Below are positions 53,360 through 60,863 of a stretch of DNA of 64,000 bases, in pieces; positions within the stretch are counted from its first letter, which is position 1; each line of letters starts with the position of its first letter. The DNA comes from CAVQEK01 sp963711495. GTDB lineage: Bacteria; Bacteroidota; Bacteroidia; Cytophagales; Cyclobacteriaceae. Both the position numbers and the translations under genes were made by a program. The stretch lies in NCBI GenBank assembly GCA_963711495.1, contig CAVQEK010000003.1, forward strand, positions 186,001-250,000. The letters are read 5' to 3'. Below the pieces are notes generated by a model, which saw nothing but the letters and a program-made list of their open reading frames with translations, was not told where the DNA came from and ran no database searches.

Positions 53360-54366
53360 AATGTAATTATTAAATGCACCTGGTAGATATTATATTCATT
53401 CTTTATAACCAACTGGTAACGGTCCCTGTATAACAGATCAAGTCTTCGCGTTGCGTTTATGAGGCCAATTCCACCTGTCGAAGATTCGTTTTCATCGTAT
53501 GTATTTTCACAGACAAAATCAATGTGTTCCGGCTTCTGATTCAGCGAGATGATGATTCTGTTGATAGCCTGATCATCCCGCGAAACATATTTGAATGCAT
53601 TCTCTACAAAGGCCATGAAAATCAATGGAGCAATCTTAACGTTTCCATCAGCGTAATTGATGTTCAGCGTAACCTCCATGTTGTCATTGCTGCGAGCCTT
53701 TTGCAACGCCACATAATTCCTGAGATGCTTGATCTCTTTTTCAATGGAAATCATATCAACATCCGCTTCGTACAAATTATACCGTAAGAGATCCGAAAAT
53801 TGGACCAACATATTTCTCGCAAGGCTGTTGCCCATATCAATGGAACCATATACCGAGTTGAGGCCATTAAAGAGGAAGTGAGGATTGATTTGTGCCCGCA
53901 GGTATTTTAATTCAGTTTGCAATTGGTTGATGTGACTGTTCTTAACCTGTTCCTGCTGCTCTGCCCACTTCTGTGTCACATACAACATAGAGGTAATGAC
54001 CGTGCAACACATCCCGTATACGAAGTTGTCCCAAAACCCGGAACTCGTCTCAATCACCTTATCATGAAAAACCGTAACATGAAGAAAAGTATTGTAGTGA
54101 CTCATGGCAAACGTGTACAAAAAGAGTAAACCAATCAATGACAAGGCGTACGCGCCAAACAATTTTTTCTCTAACAGATTGGGAATTAAGAATGAATTGT
54201 TGGCCAGGATCAGGAGTCCAAAGAGAAAAAGATGGGTGAATACCGTGCCCATATAAGAGAAGCATTCGATCACACCTCCGCCAGGGTAAACGGGCTTTTC
54301 GAATACCAGGGCGCCGACGTAAGCGGCACAAAACAATAGATAGCCAGTGCGTTTTTTTGCGAACAT
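53356..54366 (-). CDS. LytS-type sensor histidine kinase
   Basis: 336 residues with four N-terminal membrane helices (about 10-135). The His_kinase domain contains LRAQINPHFLFNGLNSVYGS, with the phospho-accepting His, and a divergent HATPase (MAFVENAFKYV N box, STGGIGLINATRRL G box). It is coupled to the LytTR regulator by an ATGA overlap. Sensor ligand is not apparent. Such pairs often regulate cell-surface or autolysis genes. Confidence 0.92.
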   Translation of the reverse strand: MFAKKRTGYLLFCAAYVGALVFEKPVYPGGGVIECFSYMGTVFTHLFLFGLLILANNSFLIPNLLEKKLFGAYALSLIGLLFLYTFAMSHYNTFLHVTVFHDKVIETSSGFWDNFVYGMCCTVITSMLYVTQKWAEQQEQVKNSHINQLQTELKYLRAQINPHFLFNGLNSVYGSIDMGNSLARNMLVQFSDLLRYNLYEADVDMISIEKEIKHLRNYVALQKARSNDNMEVTLNINYADGNVKIAPLIFMAFVENAFKYVSRDDQAINRIIISLNQKPEHIDFVCENTYDENESSTGGIGLINATRRLDLLYRDRYQLVIKNEYNIYQVHLIITL

Positions 54367-54705
54367 TTTTGTCTTCCAACCATAAAGATATTCTATTATA
54401 TTGATAAGCGAAAACCAGTTTTTTGGAGCAAAACCAAATTTCTAGTGGTCTTGACTAGTTATCATGGAGAATATGTATTCTGTCCTAAAACTTTGATTGG
54501 GATTTTCTCATAATCAACCCGGCTAAAGACAAAAGGCTTCTTAAAAGCGTCTTTTCAGATTTCACGGGAACACTGCACGTTTTGTAGAATATTCGCCAAT
54601 GTATCACAGAAAGTTTTTAATTGCTTGCGTATGCTTTACTTTTATTCATACAAATTGTGCTATGCATTTTGTTCGAGCATTAAAATATTTATCCTACTCA
54701 TAAAC
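54367..54705. other. intergenic gap between divergent genes
   Basis: Promoter region of the two-component pair and of the DUF4395-like gene. There is a weak partial inverted repeat near 54530-54560 but no gene, RNA or clear consensus. Confidence 0.4.
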
Positions 54706-55371
54706 ATGAAAAACATAATACAGTTTGGCGAGCAAGTACCGGGTTATGATATCACCGTGCTAAACGAGCGAGAGATAAGAGCGGCGGCGGGAATATTGTT
54801 TTTGTTGATTTACACGTCACTGATGCTCATTATATTTAACGGTGATTTTCGACTGGTTAAATATTCCATCGCCATATTCTTTGCCGACTTTATCATACGC
54901 GTTTTCATCAATCCTAAATTTTCTCCTTCCCTGATTATCGGTCGCCTGATCGTTAGGAATCAGGTTCCGGAATATGTGGGAGCGAAGCAAAAGAAATTTG
55001 CCTGGATCGTCGGTATTTTGTTATCCGGCACCATGTTTATCTTGTTCATCGTAGTCAATGCGTACAGTCCTGTTACCGGTGTGATCTGTCTGTTGTGTCT
55101 CATCTTTTTATTCTTTGAGGCAGCGTTTGGCATCTGCCTGGCGTGTAAATTTTACCAGTTGGTGTATGGAGAGAAAGCGCAATATTGTCCGGGGGAAGTC
55201 TGCGATGTAAAATCAAAACAACCGATTCAGCATACATCACGTGCACAATGGGCGATTGTATTTGCGTTCATCGTTGGCATTTTTCTGATGGTGCGGTTCT
55301 TCGCTCCGGTGATCAATGTACCGCCGCACAACTTGTTCGAAGATCGTTCGGAGAAGACTGCGTGGCAATGA
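54706..55371 (+). CDS. DUF4395 membrane protein
   Basis: 221 residues from ATG 54706. The N-terminal domain (EQVPGYDITVLNEREIRAAA) is followed by membrane helices (AGILFLLIYTSLMLIIF, FAWIVGILLSGTMFILFIVV, TGVICLLCLIFLFFEAAFG) and the Cys-containing motif FGICLACKFYQLVYG. This matches the DUF4395 family, in which a CxxC near the end of the membrane core is conserved. A C-terminal helix follows (AIVFAFIVGIFLMVRFF). Function unknown, possibly thiol-related. It is monocistronic, and the stop is TGA. Confidence 0.8.
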   Translation: MKNIIQFGEQVPGYDITVLNEREIRAAAGILFLLIYTSLMLIIFNGDFRLVKYSIAIFFADFIIRVFINPKFSPSLIIGRLIVRNQVPEYVGAKQKKFAWIVGILLSGTMFILFIVVNAYSPVTGVICLLCLIFLFFEAAFGICLACKFYQLVYGEKAQYCPGEVCDVKSKQPIQHTSRAQWAIVFAFIVGIFLMVRFFAPVINVPPHNLFEDRSEKTAWQ

Positions 55372-55740
55372 TTACCAACGATTCATTTCTCCCGGCTTGA
55401 AACGATTGCGACAGTAGAGATCATTTGTTCCGCACTGACCCAATGATACAGTTGAACAAACCATCCAAAGCGCCCCCAAAGGCGTCTCCTTTTTAGATTG
55501 CATCTTCTTATCAACTCATCAGCACAACTTGTTCCGAGAGGAACGAATTCGCCAACATGTCGCCATCTTCTTCCAGGAAGACGGTATTTGCATCCCAGAA
55601 CGCCCAATTTTTCAGCAGGGAGGCCATGTCCCCGCCGGGAAGTTCAAATTTTTGCCCGGAGTTTCAGTATTCTGGTTTGGTTTTACATAGTATGGCTTTG
55701 GATTGGCTTTATTCATACTTTAGTCGTATTCTTGGTTGAT
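55372..55740. other. intergenic gap, nothing recognised
   Basis: Open frames cross this stretch on both strands but show no recognisable domain or start context. The plus-strand frame that runs into the next gene from 55498 has an odd Arg/Ser/Pro-rich composition and is not called. Confidence 0.4.
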
Positions 55741-56199
55741 ATGGAAGAATTGATCAAAGACAAGCTCTCGGAAATCGAAAGGGAATATGCAATTAGAATG
55801 CTGTACGCCTGCGAATCGGGTTCAAGGGCATGGGGATTTCCGTCGGCGGACAGTGACTACGATGTCAGGTTTATTTATGCCCACGATCTGGATTGGCATT
55901 TATCCTTAAAAGAGGAAAAAGAAACAATAGTGGTTGACTTCTGTGATGATGCTGTATTCATTTCAAACGTGATCACACCAAATGGAGATTCCTATAACGA
56001 AAATTTTGAGTTGATGGGCATCGACAATGAGAATTGCATTGTAAGTATTTATGGACGTCACGGAATTTTAAAATATCAGTCAAGAGCGTACCAGAATGAT
56101 TGGAATGGGGCCGGCCTTCCCAGCGGAGTATATTACTATCATGTTTTCGATTTGAGATCTCAGCGATCGTTTGAAGGTTGGCTCCATATACTTTATTAA
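55741..56199 (+). pseudogene. chimera: nucleotidyltransferase N terminus fused to T9SS type B C-terminal domain
   Basis: 152 codons from ATG 55741. Residues 1-60 are the start of a COG3541/YcgL-like nucleotidyltransferase: LYACESGSRAWGFPSADSDY is the GSRxxG...SDxD active-site motif, followed by HDLDWHLSLKEEKE. From about residue 70 the protein becomes a type IX secretion type B C-terminal domain: FISNVITPNGDSYNENFELM, then SIYGRHGILKYQSRAYQNDW and LPSGVYYYHVFDLRSQRSFE. A cytoplasmic enzyme cannot use this signal without a signal peptide, so the fusion is best read as a deletion scar joining two genes. Confidence 0.75.
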
Positions 56200-56487
56200 G
56201 GGAGCTCTGAAATTGAATATTTAATCCCATATCAATGTTGTTTAATTAATCGAAGGTCAGGGATTTAGCCAATGAGTTATATAATGGGCTGCGTTATGTT
56301 AATATAGCTTCGGTAAGAGGGCAGGATTAATAGTTTGGGGCAAAGGCCAATCTCATCAATCAGAAGCAATCACTTCAATTATTGGCAATAACGAGCACTC
56401 TTTTGCCACTCGTCACAAGCGAGAAATTACCTTGCCGCGGAGAGGAACGTTGGCTAGCTGGGCAGGAGAGTGACAAATGTGTGCGGG

Positions 56488-57879
56488 TTATTTGTAGTAT
56501 TTACTCTTTTTATAGCCAACATGATATGAAGATCTATTTTGCTCAGTACAAACCGGGCAGTTTGTTTTAGGCTTTCTATGTAGAAATTGTGGTGACGAAT
56601 TTTCAATATTTTTTAGGGACAATTGAATGAAATTCTGGTTTTTGGGATAATCAATACTCTCTCCGGTACTCTGCTTTAATAGTTCTGTGAACACTAATAC
56701 GGCAGCTATGGGTGATAGAAAGGGAAGTATTCCCAATTTTTCTTCCTCATTATTATTGCCATCTGAAGAGCTTGAACAGACAGGCGTGTATTCATAATTT
56801 TTAATTCCGAATCTACATACAATGCACCATTCATCAAATGGAATATGTCTTCCAAAATTGACACCCCAATTACTGGATGTTGTAGCATGTAATACCATTG
56901 GAGGATCGTTGTATTGAATGGTAGACCAAACATTTTTTTCATTTGCGAAGCAAAGTATTAGGTCTGGATAATTGTTGTCAAGATCTATTTCGCTCATAAA
57001 CTTGCTATAATCTTTATTGGTAATAGGCTCGACTGATAAACTGTGGTTAGAATCTAATGCATGCTTGCAAGCAGAAACTTTCTTAATGTTATCTTGAGCA
57101 TTCATTGCAGAAAAAACTAGAGAACTACTCGTGTTATGAATTTCAACTTCATCGTAATCAATTATATGAATGGAACCTGAAACTGGAAATAATGATAATA
57201 TGAAATCGAATGAAGATCCGACTGCCCCAGCTCCAATTTGCCAGATGTTACCGATATCAAGATTCATAGGTATGACAGGATTTTTCAGTCCATTCTTTCG
57301 ATGGGACGTCTCAAAATCTAATAACGATATCCATTTATGAAAATTTACTAGCTCAGTCTTATTGATATAGTATGAAAAAACAGCCGAATTAATGATAGAA
57401 GAGGCGTAAATAGCACCAACGATGTTATTATCAAAAGTCTCTGTTTTATTTACATTTTCACCATGAGAAGGTCCATATCCAAAGCCAGCTACCCAGCCTT
57501 CAGAATCAATCCAAAACTCTTTTTCATTAGTTGTACTGCCTATAGATATTTTTATGTTTGTCTCAATAAAATCATCAATGGGTTTATTTGAAAACTCACC
57601 GTGGGGATCGGAAGCATTTGTTATTTTCAAAATGACCTCATGTAGTTTCATTCCATCCCATTTTTTGAATTGACATGGAATATCTTCAGGGATATAAAAT
57701 GTTATCCTTCGACACCAGCGAGACAAAATATTGGCAGTACAAATAGTCATAGCTTGATCACTCAATGTCAAGTATTTCCGGACTATCACTGAGATGATTT
57801 TCGCATTTGAATCCAAGAGAATATTATCTATTCTATTCGTTCTATCGTTTCTTAATTTATACCATTTAGCTGCTTCCAT
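56488..57879 (-). CDS. E1-like ThiF-family activating enzyme of a ubiquitin-like conjugation system (BilD-like)
   Basis: 463 residues. The first ~200 form an uncharacterised N-terminal domain. An adenylation (ThiF/E1) domain follows, with nucleotide-binding IWQIGAGAVGSSFDFILSL (GAGAVG 216-221) and the acidic strand IIDYDEVEIHNT (Asp241, Asp243). Two Cys pairs, CIVC (352-355) and CPVC (441-444), probably hold a structural zinc. Candidate catalytic thiols are Cys310 and Cys368, but Ser-rich loops (TTSSNWG, SSSSDG) sit where a Cys might be expected. It would adenylate the C terminus of the ubiquitin-like protein three genes upstream and pass it to the E2. It overlaps the JAB gene by 28 bases. 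It is AT-rich relative to the flanks. Confidence 0.85.
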   Translation of the reverse strand: MEAAKWYKLRNDRTNRIDNILLDSNAKIISVIVRKYLTLSDQAMTICTANILSRWCRRITFYIPEDIPCQFKKWDGMKLHEVILKITNASDPHGEFSNKPIDDFIETNIKISIGSTTNEKEFWIDSEGWVAGFGYGPSHGENVNKTETFDNNIVGAIYASSIINSAVFSYYINKTELVNFHKWISLLDFETSHRKNGLKNPVIPMNLDIGNIWQIGAGAVGSSFDFILSLFPVSGSIHIIDYDEVEIHNTSSSLVFSAMNAQDNIKKVSACKHALDSNHSLSVEPITNKDYSKFMSEIDLDNNYPDLILCFANEKNVWSTIQYNDPPMVLHATTSSNWGVNFGRHIPFDEWCIVCRFGIKNYEYTPVCSSSSDGNNNEEEKLGILPFLSPIAAVLVFTELLKQSTGESIDYPKNQNFIQLSLKNIENSSPQFLHRKPKTNCPVCTEQNRSSYHVGYKKSKYYK

Positions 57880-58442
57880 CTGATATTTTCTTTATTCCTC
57901 AAATCGGTGAAATGGCCATCACCTTCAATGATTTTAAAATGTCGATTAATGTATTTATTGCTAAGTCTGATGAATTGACCACTTTGATATCTATGTATTC
58001 CATTTACCTTAAATGGAAGCAACCCATTGTCACAATATTTTGGAACGACTAGTGAAATCAGTCCATCTCTTTTAAAAGGTGCCCATTCATCATCACCTCC
58101 TGAGTGATCCACCCATTTACCTGGATGTGTGTGTACTTGTCCAATATGAATTACTTTATTATTCGATAAAGTTTTTACAACATGGTAGATCGATGAATGA
58201 GGAACAGTAACTCGCCCCTCGGATGATTCTGTCTCTGGAGCAATTACATGAGTGACATTAAAGATGTTATCTAATATATTTCCTGCCCAAAAAACAAGCC
58301 CTTCATGTGGAATCTGTCCATATTTTCGGAGAACAATATCAGTTACCTTTATTACTCCTGAATGTACTCTATAAATCAAATCATCTTTAGGGGTAAGCCT
58401 CTTTCGCTCGTAGAATCCGAAATAACTAAGCCATTCTTCCAT
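57852..58442 (-). CDS. JAB/JAMM metalloprotease, deubiquitinase-like (BilC-like)
   Basis: 196 residues. The JAMM zinc motif is complete: Glu47 (HEGLVFWAG) and GQVHTHPGKWVDHSGGDD with His104, His106, Ser114 and Asp117, matching HxHx7SxxD. The strand-helix surroundings fit the MPN/JAB fold. In bacterial ubiquitin-like operons this protease trims the ubiquitin-like precursor and removes it from targets. Its start overlaps the E2-like gene by 17 bases, and its end overlaps the E1-like gene, so the four genes form one tightly coupled operon. Confidence 0.88.
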   Translation of the reverse strand: MEEWLSYFGFYERKRLTPKDDLIYRVHSGVIKVTDIVLRKYGQIPHEGLVFWAGNILDNIFNVTHVIAPETESSEGRVTVPHSSIYHVVKTLSNNKVIHIGQVHTHPGKWVDHSGGDDEWAPFKRDGLISLVVPKYCDNGLLPFKVNGIHRYQSGQFIRLSNKYINRHFKIIEGDGHFTDLRNKENIRWKQLNGIN

Positions 58443-58905
58443 GATACTTGTTTTTATTGCTTATTCTGGAATAGATCGCTCGTAGTATTGAGTCGACATT
58501 TTTTAATGTTGCAACCTTTGGATTCTCTTTCCATCCAATCATTTGCCAATCTTGATGGGGACCGGATGAAATGAATGCCTTATAGGATTTCCTCGAACAA
58601 GGGTTGCATATACACGGTGCAGGATGAAAGAAACTGTCATCGTTTTTTGGAAATGCACTTTTAGTTCCTTTATTACCAGAAACCGGATCAATAAAATCTA
58701 AGATGAGAGGAAGTTCTGGATAGTCGCTAAAACAGATTTCAAGAATATACTTTTCCTGATCAATAGGGGACGTCATGGTAACCGTAAAGGATTGGTTAAG
58801 CTCATCTATTTCTGAGATGAGCTAACCACACCTCTCGCCATACTCTCTACATCTATCTAGCTCTTGCTGAACTTTGCTCAATGAGATGCTAGCTGTTACA
58901 CTCAT
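58426..58905 (-). CDS. E2-like conjugating enzyme (BilB-like), interrupted by an in-frame TAG
   Basis: ATG 58905 overlaps the stop of the ubiquitin-like gene (ATGA). The frame reads a 27-residue helix (SLSKVQQELDRCREYGERCG), then TAG at 58822-58824 (codon 28). It continues in the same frame with LISEIDELNQSFTVTMTSP and a UBC-like core: YILEICFSDYPELP, then FFHPAPCICNPCSRKSYKAF, holding Cys98, Cys100 and Cys103 as catalytic candidates. The total of 159 codons is the normal size for bacterial E2-like proteins. After the TAG the next ATG is 58776, which would lose the first strand. The stop could be a lesion, a read-through site or a coupling device (see the hairpin). Confidence 0.75.
58794..58827 (-). 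other. hairpin spanning the in-frame TAG of the E2-like gene
   Basis: In the mRNA sense (minus strand) GGTTAGCTCATCT pairs with AGATGAGCTTAACC: 13 base pairs with one bulged U and a 7-base loop (CAGAAAT). The TAG codon lies in the 5' arm. No U tract follows, so it is not an ordinary terminator. A read-through or translation-control element is one explanation; a chance palindrome is another. Confidence 0.6.
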
Positions 58906-59201
58906 ACCGCTTGCCCGAAATCAATGAATACAAGCTTATCACCATCTTTGATACCAAAACTTATAAGTGGCCTTTGTGGAGCCAACTCGACATCAGGATC
59001 GCTATCAAGCTTTAACTCATATTGTCCATTTGATGCAAAACCAAATTGTTGAACTACAGCAGCAATTACTTCCGAAATTTTAGCAGTCTTGGGGAAAGTA
59101 CTTTCCCAAGGTTCGGTTTGTGTTGGTACAACAATTAATAACGTTATTTCATTGTCATTACTCTTTTGACTCTTGTCTTTTTTTTCTGAATTTTTTTCCA
59201 T
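58902..59201 (-). CDS. ubiquitin-like protein (BilA-like)
   Basis: 99 residues. A charged, disordered start (MEKNSEKKDKSQKSNDN) precedes a single beta-grasp domain: ITLLIVVPTQTEPWE strands, the helix ISEVIAAVVQQFGFA, then YELKLDSDPDVEL and the last strand DKLVFIDF. The C terminus is FGQAV rather than a free GG, so Gly96 followed by a three-residue tail may be exposed by the neighbouring JAB protease. It is the first gene of the operon, and its stop overlaps the ATG of the E2-like gene. It would be the modifier attached to targets. It is a single domain, unlike the double-domain ISG15-like BilA proteins. Confidence 0.8.
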   Translation of the reverse strand: MEKNSEKKDKSQKSNDNEITLLIVVPTQTEPWESTFPKTAKISEVIAAVVQQFGFASNGQYELKLDSDPDVELAPQRPLISFGIKDGDKLVFIDFGQAV

Positions 59202-59355
59202 TTTTATTTTTATTATAATTAACTGAAAAACACTACCTTATGGTAGTTACTTTAGTAAGCTGCCAACTAAGGCTTTTTTACATTCTTAAATATTTTTTTT
59301 TGATTTTGTGAAAAACACCTTTTTGTCAGCTTACATAGGTGTAGCGCTATTGAAA
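59202..59355. promoter_or_regulatory. shared divergent control region with direct and inverted repeats
   Basis: 154 bases between the ubiquitin-like operon (minus) and the sigma-like operon (plus). Repeats seen: direct TGAAAAACAC at 59224-59233 and 59309-59318; inverted GTAAGCTG (59255-59262) with CAGCTTAC (59327-59334); hairpin ACTACC/GGTAGT at 59232-59247; ACACCT/AGGTGT at 59315-59342. Such a density suggests operators for one regulator acting on both operons. No clear TAnnTTTG box is seen. Confidence 0.5.
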
Positions 59356-59952
59356 ATGACCGAAGAATTCTTAGAGGAAATATCGAAGCAAGATTGGCAG
59401 TCCCTGGGCAAGAGAATGAAGGGTATGGCTATATATTGGCTTAAGCAGACCTTTGGTGATCCTAACCCTAGACTTCCAATGGAATATAGTATTGAAGACA
59501 TTACTCAAGATGCGCTGAGGAGAGCAATGAATAGGGAATGGAATGAGGAATTTGACCAAAAGAAGTTTGAGAATTACTTGTTCGGGGCTATTAGAAGTAT
59601 TGTATCGAACCTAGCCGACCTTTCAGATAATAAAGAAGTTGATAGAGAGTACTTTAACAAAGTAACACAATCAGATAATGGAGAAATAACAAGACTGATT
59701 GATCAGATGCCTGAAACAGACGGGTCTGAGATTTATGATAAGATTGATATTGATATCGCTTTCGATAAGTTGGAAAAAGAAATCGAAGGGAAACAAGAAT
59801 TAGAGTCAGTACTTACAGCAATGAGGCTTGGTTTGAAGCCGAGAGAAATAGCAGAGGACATGGGAAAGGACTCTAAAGAAATTTACAAATTGCAGAGGCA
59901 GCTAATAACAATAGCTGAGAAAATTGGAAAATCACTCCTTTATGAAAAATAA
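59356..59952 (+). CDS. sigma-70-like regulator divergent from the ubiquitin-like operon
   Basis: 198 residues from ATG 59356. Region 2-like: SIEDITQDALRRAMNREWNE and KKFENYLFGAIRSIVSNLAD. Region 4-like helix-turn-helix near the end: MRLGLKPREIAEDMGKDSKEIYKLQ. The acidic linker (residues about 100-150) is long. It may be an alternative sigma factor or a DNA-binding relic of one. It shares its promoter region with the Ubl-E2-JAB-E1 operon and is coupled to the next gene by an 11-base overlap, so it is the likely transcriptional controller of this island. Confidence 0.72.
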   Translation: MTEEFLEEISKQDWQSLGKRMKGMAIYWLKQTFGDPNPRLPMEYSIEDITQDALRRAMNREWNEEFDQKKFENYLFGAIRSIVSNLADLSDNKEVDREYFNKVTQSDNGEITRLIDQMPETDGSEIYDKIDIDIAFDKLEKEIEGKQELESVLTAMRLGLKPREIAEDMGKDSKEIYKLQRQLITIAEKIGKSLLYEK

Positions 59953-60373
59953 CATAAATGAAGAGTCCTTGAATTTTATAAAATCATTGGAGGCTCTTTT
60001 ACAAAATGATGAGGGGTTTGCTGAAGAATATCTTAGTCTAAATGGTTACGACCCCAAGGTCGTGGCACATGAATTTGAGTCTTTTGCTCAAAAATTGATT
60101 CTTCAAAAGAAAGCAGAATTTGCCAAACAAAAACTGATTTCTAAACTGGAAAGAGCAAAGGCTATTTTTAATGAGATAGTTTCGTCAACTGGAGAGCGGG
60201 TGGGAAAGATTCAAGAACTATTGAATCCTGAATTAGCTAAAAAATACTCTTTAAACTTTAGAGACTTAAAGGAAATGAAAGAGTCTGAAGCTGTTAAGAT
60301 TTTGACTGATATTGAGATTCTTGAAATTCTCGAAAAGGAATATGGTAATGATGATACCAAAAACGAGAGCTAA
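59942..60373 (+). CDS. small helical protein of unknown function in the sigma/ImmA operon
   Basis: 143 residues from ATG 59942, overlapping the sigma-like gene by 11 bases. Almost entirely predicted helical: ESLNFIKSLEALLQNDEGFA, VAHEFESFAQKLILQKKAEF, KQKLISKLERAKAIFNEIVS (coiled-coil-like), then an acidic end (EAVKILTDIEILEILEKEYG). There is no membrane segment, signal or known motif. Its position between a sigma-like protein and an ImmA/IrrE protease suggests it could be an anti-sigma or adaptor that the protease cleaves. That role is inferred from context only. Confidence 0.65.
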   Translation: MKNNINEESLNFIKSLEALLQNDEGFAEEYLSLNGYDPKVVAHEFESFAQKLILQKKAEFAKQKLISKLERAKAIFNEIVSSTGERVGKIQELLNPELAKKYSLNFRDLKEMKESEAVKILTDIEILEILEKEYGNDDTKNES

Positions 60374-60863
60374 TTCATTTCTTAATGAGTTAAAAATAAA
60401 AGATTTACGAGGGGTTGAAATTGAGGATTTGATCGCTTTAAAAGGTATATTTTTTGAAGAGTCAGATTTTTCTTTTTGTCAGGCAAATATTCTCTCAACT
60501 AAAAAATTTTCCAAAATATCCATTAATTCAGGACTGAATAATTACAGCCAAAGAAGGTTCGCATTGGCTCATGAATTAGGGCATTATATAATGCATAGGG
60601 GAGAAGGAAATAAGTTCTTTTCTGATAACGAAGATGACTTTGTTAAATACCATCAAAAAGGAGATCAAGAAGTTGAGGCAAATGAATTTGCAGCAGAGCT
60701 ATTAATGCCTCGAAATCAATTCACTGGATTTATTTCAGGCGCAATATTCAATACTGAGTTAATTATTAAAACAGCAAACCATTTTGAATCAAGCATCACA
60801 AGCACATCAATAAAATATGCAGATGTCGGTCATGAGCCAATTGCGATGATTTATATGTGGTAG
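60351..60863 (+). CDS. ImmA/IrrE-family (M78) metalloprotease, possibly 3'-truncated
   Basis: 170 residues from ATG 60351, overlapping the previous gene by 23 bases. The zinc site is RRFALAHELGHYIMH (HELGH 74-78), with the third ligand in EANEFAAELLMP (about Glu112). ImmA/IrrE proteases cleave repressors on a damage or phage signal, and CapP-type relatives control CBASS operons. The protein ends GHEPIAMIYMW at a TAG, where relatives usually run on by several residues. The last codons may come from the left end of the adjoining IS481-family element. Confidence 0.85.
   Translation: MIPKTRANSFLNELKIKDLRGVEIEDLIALKGIFFEESDFSFCQANILSTKKFSKISINSGLNNYSQRRFALAHELGHYIMHRGEGNKFFSDNEDDFVKYHQKGDQEVEANEFAAELLMPRNQFTGFISGAIFNTELIIKTANHFESSITSTSIKYADVGHEPIAMIYMW

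Noticed and set aside
54530..54560. Possible terminator (AAAAGGCTTC...AGCGTCTTTT)
   Set aside because: Only about seven pairs with a mismatch, and located between divergent genes where no terminator is needed.
55498..55740. Extended N terminus for the nucleotidyltransferase chimera
   Set aside because: The extra sequence is Arg/Ser/Pro-rich, lacks any domain, and the homology begins at the ATG at 55741.
58426..58776. E2-like protein as a complete 116-residue gene starting at ATG 58776
   Set aside because: Sequence typical of the E2 first strand (LISEIDELNQSFTVT) lies in frame directly upstream, and an ATGA-coupled start at 58905 precedes it, so the short version is truncated.
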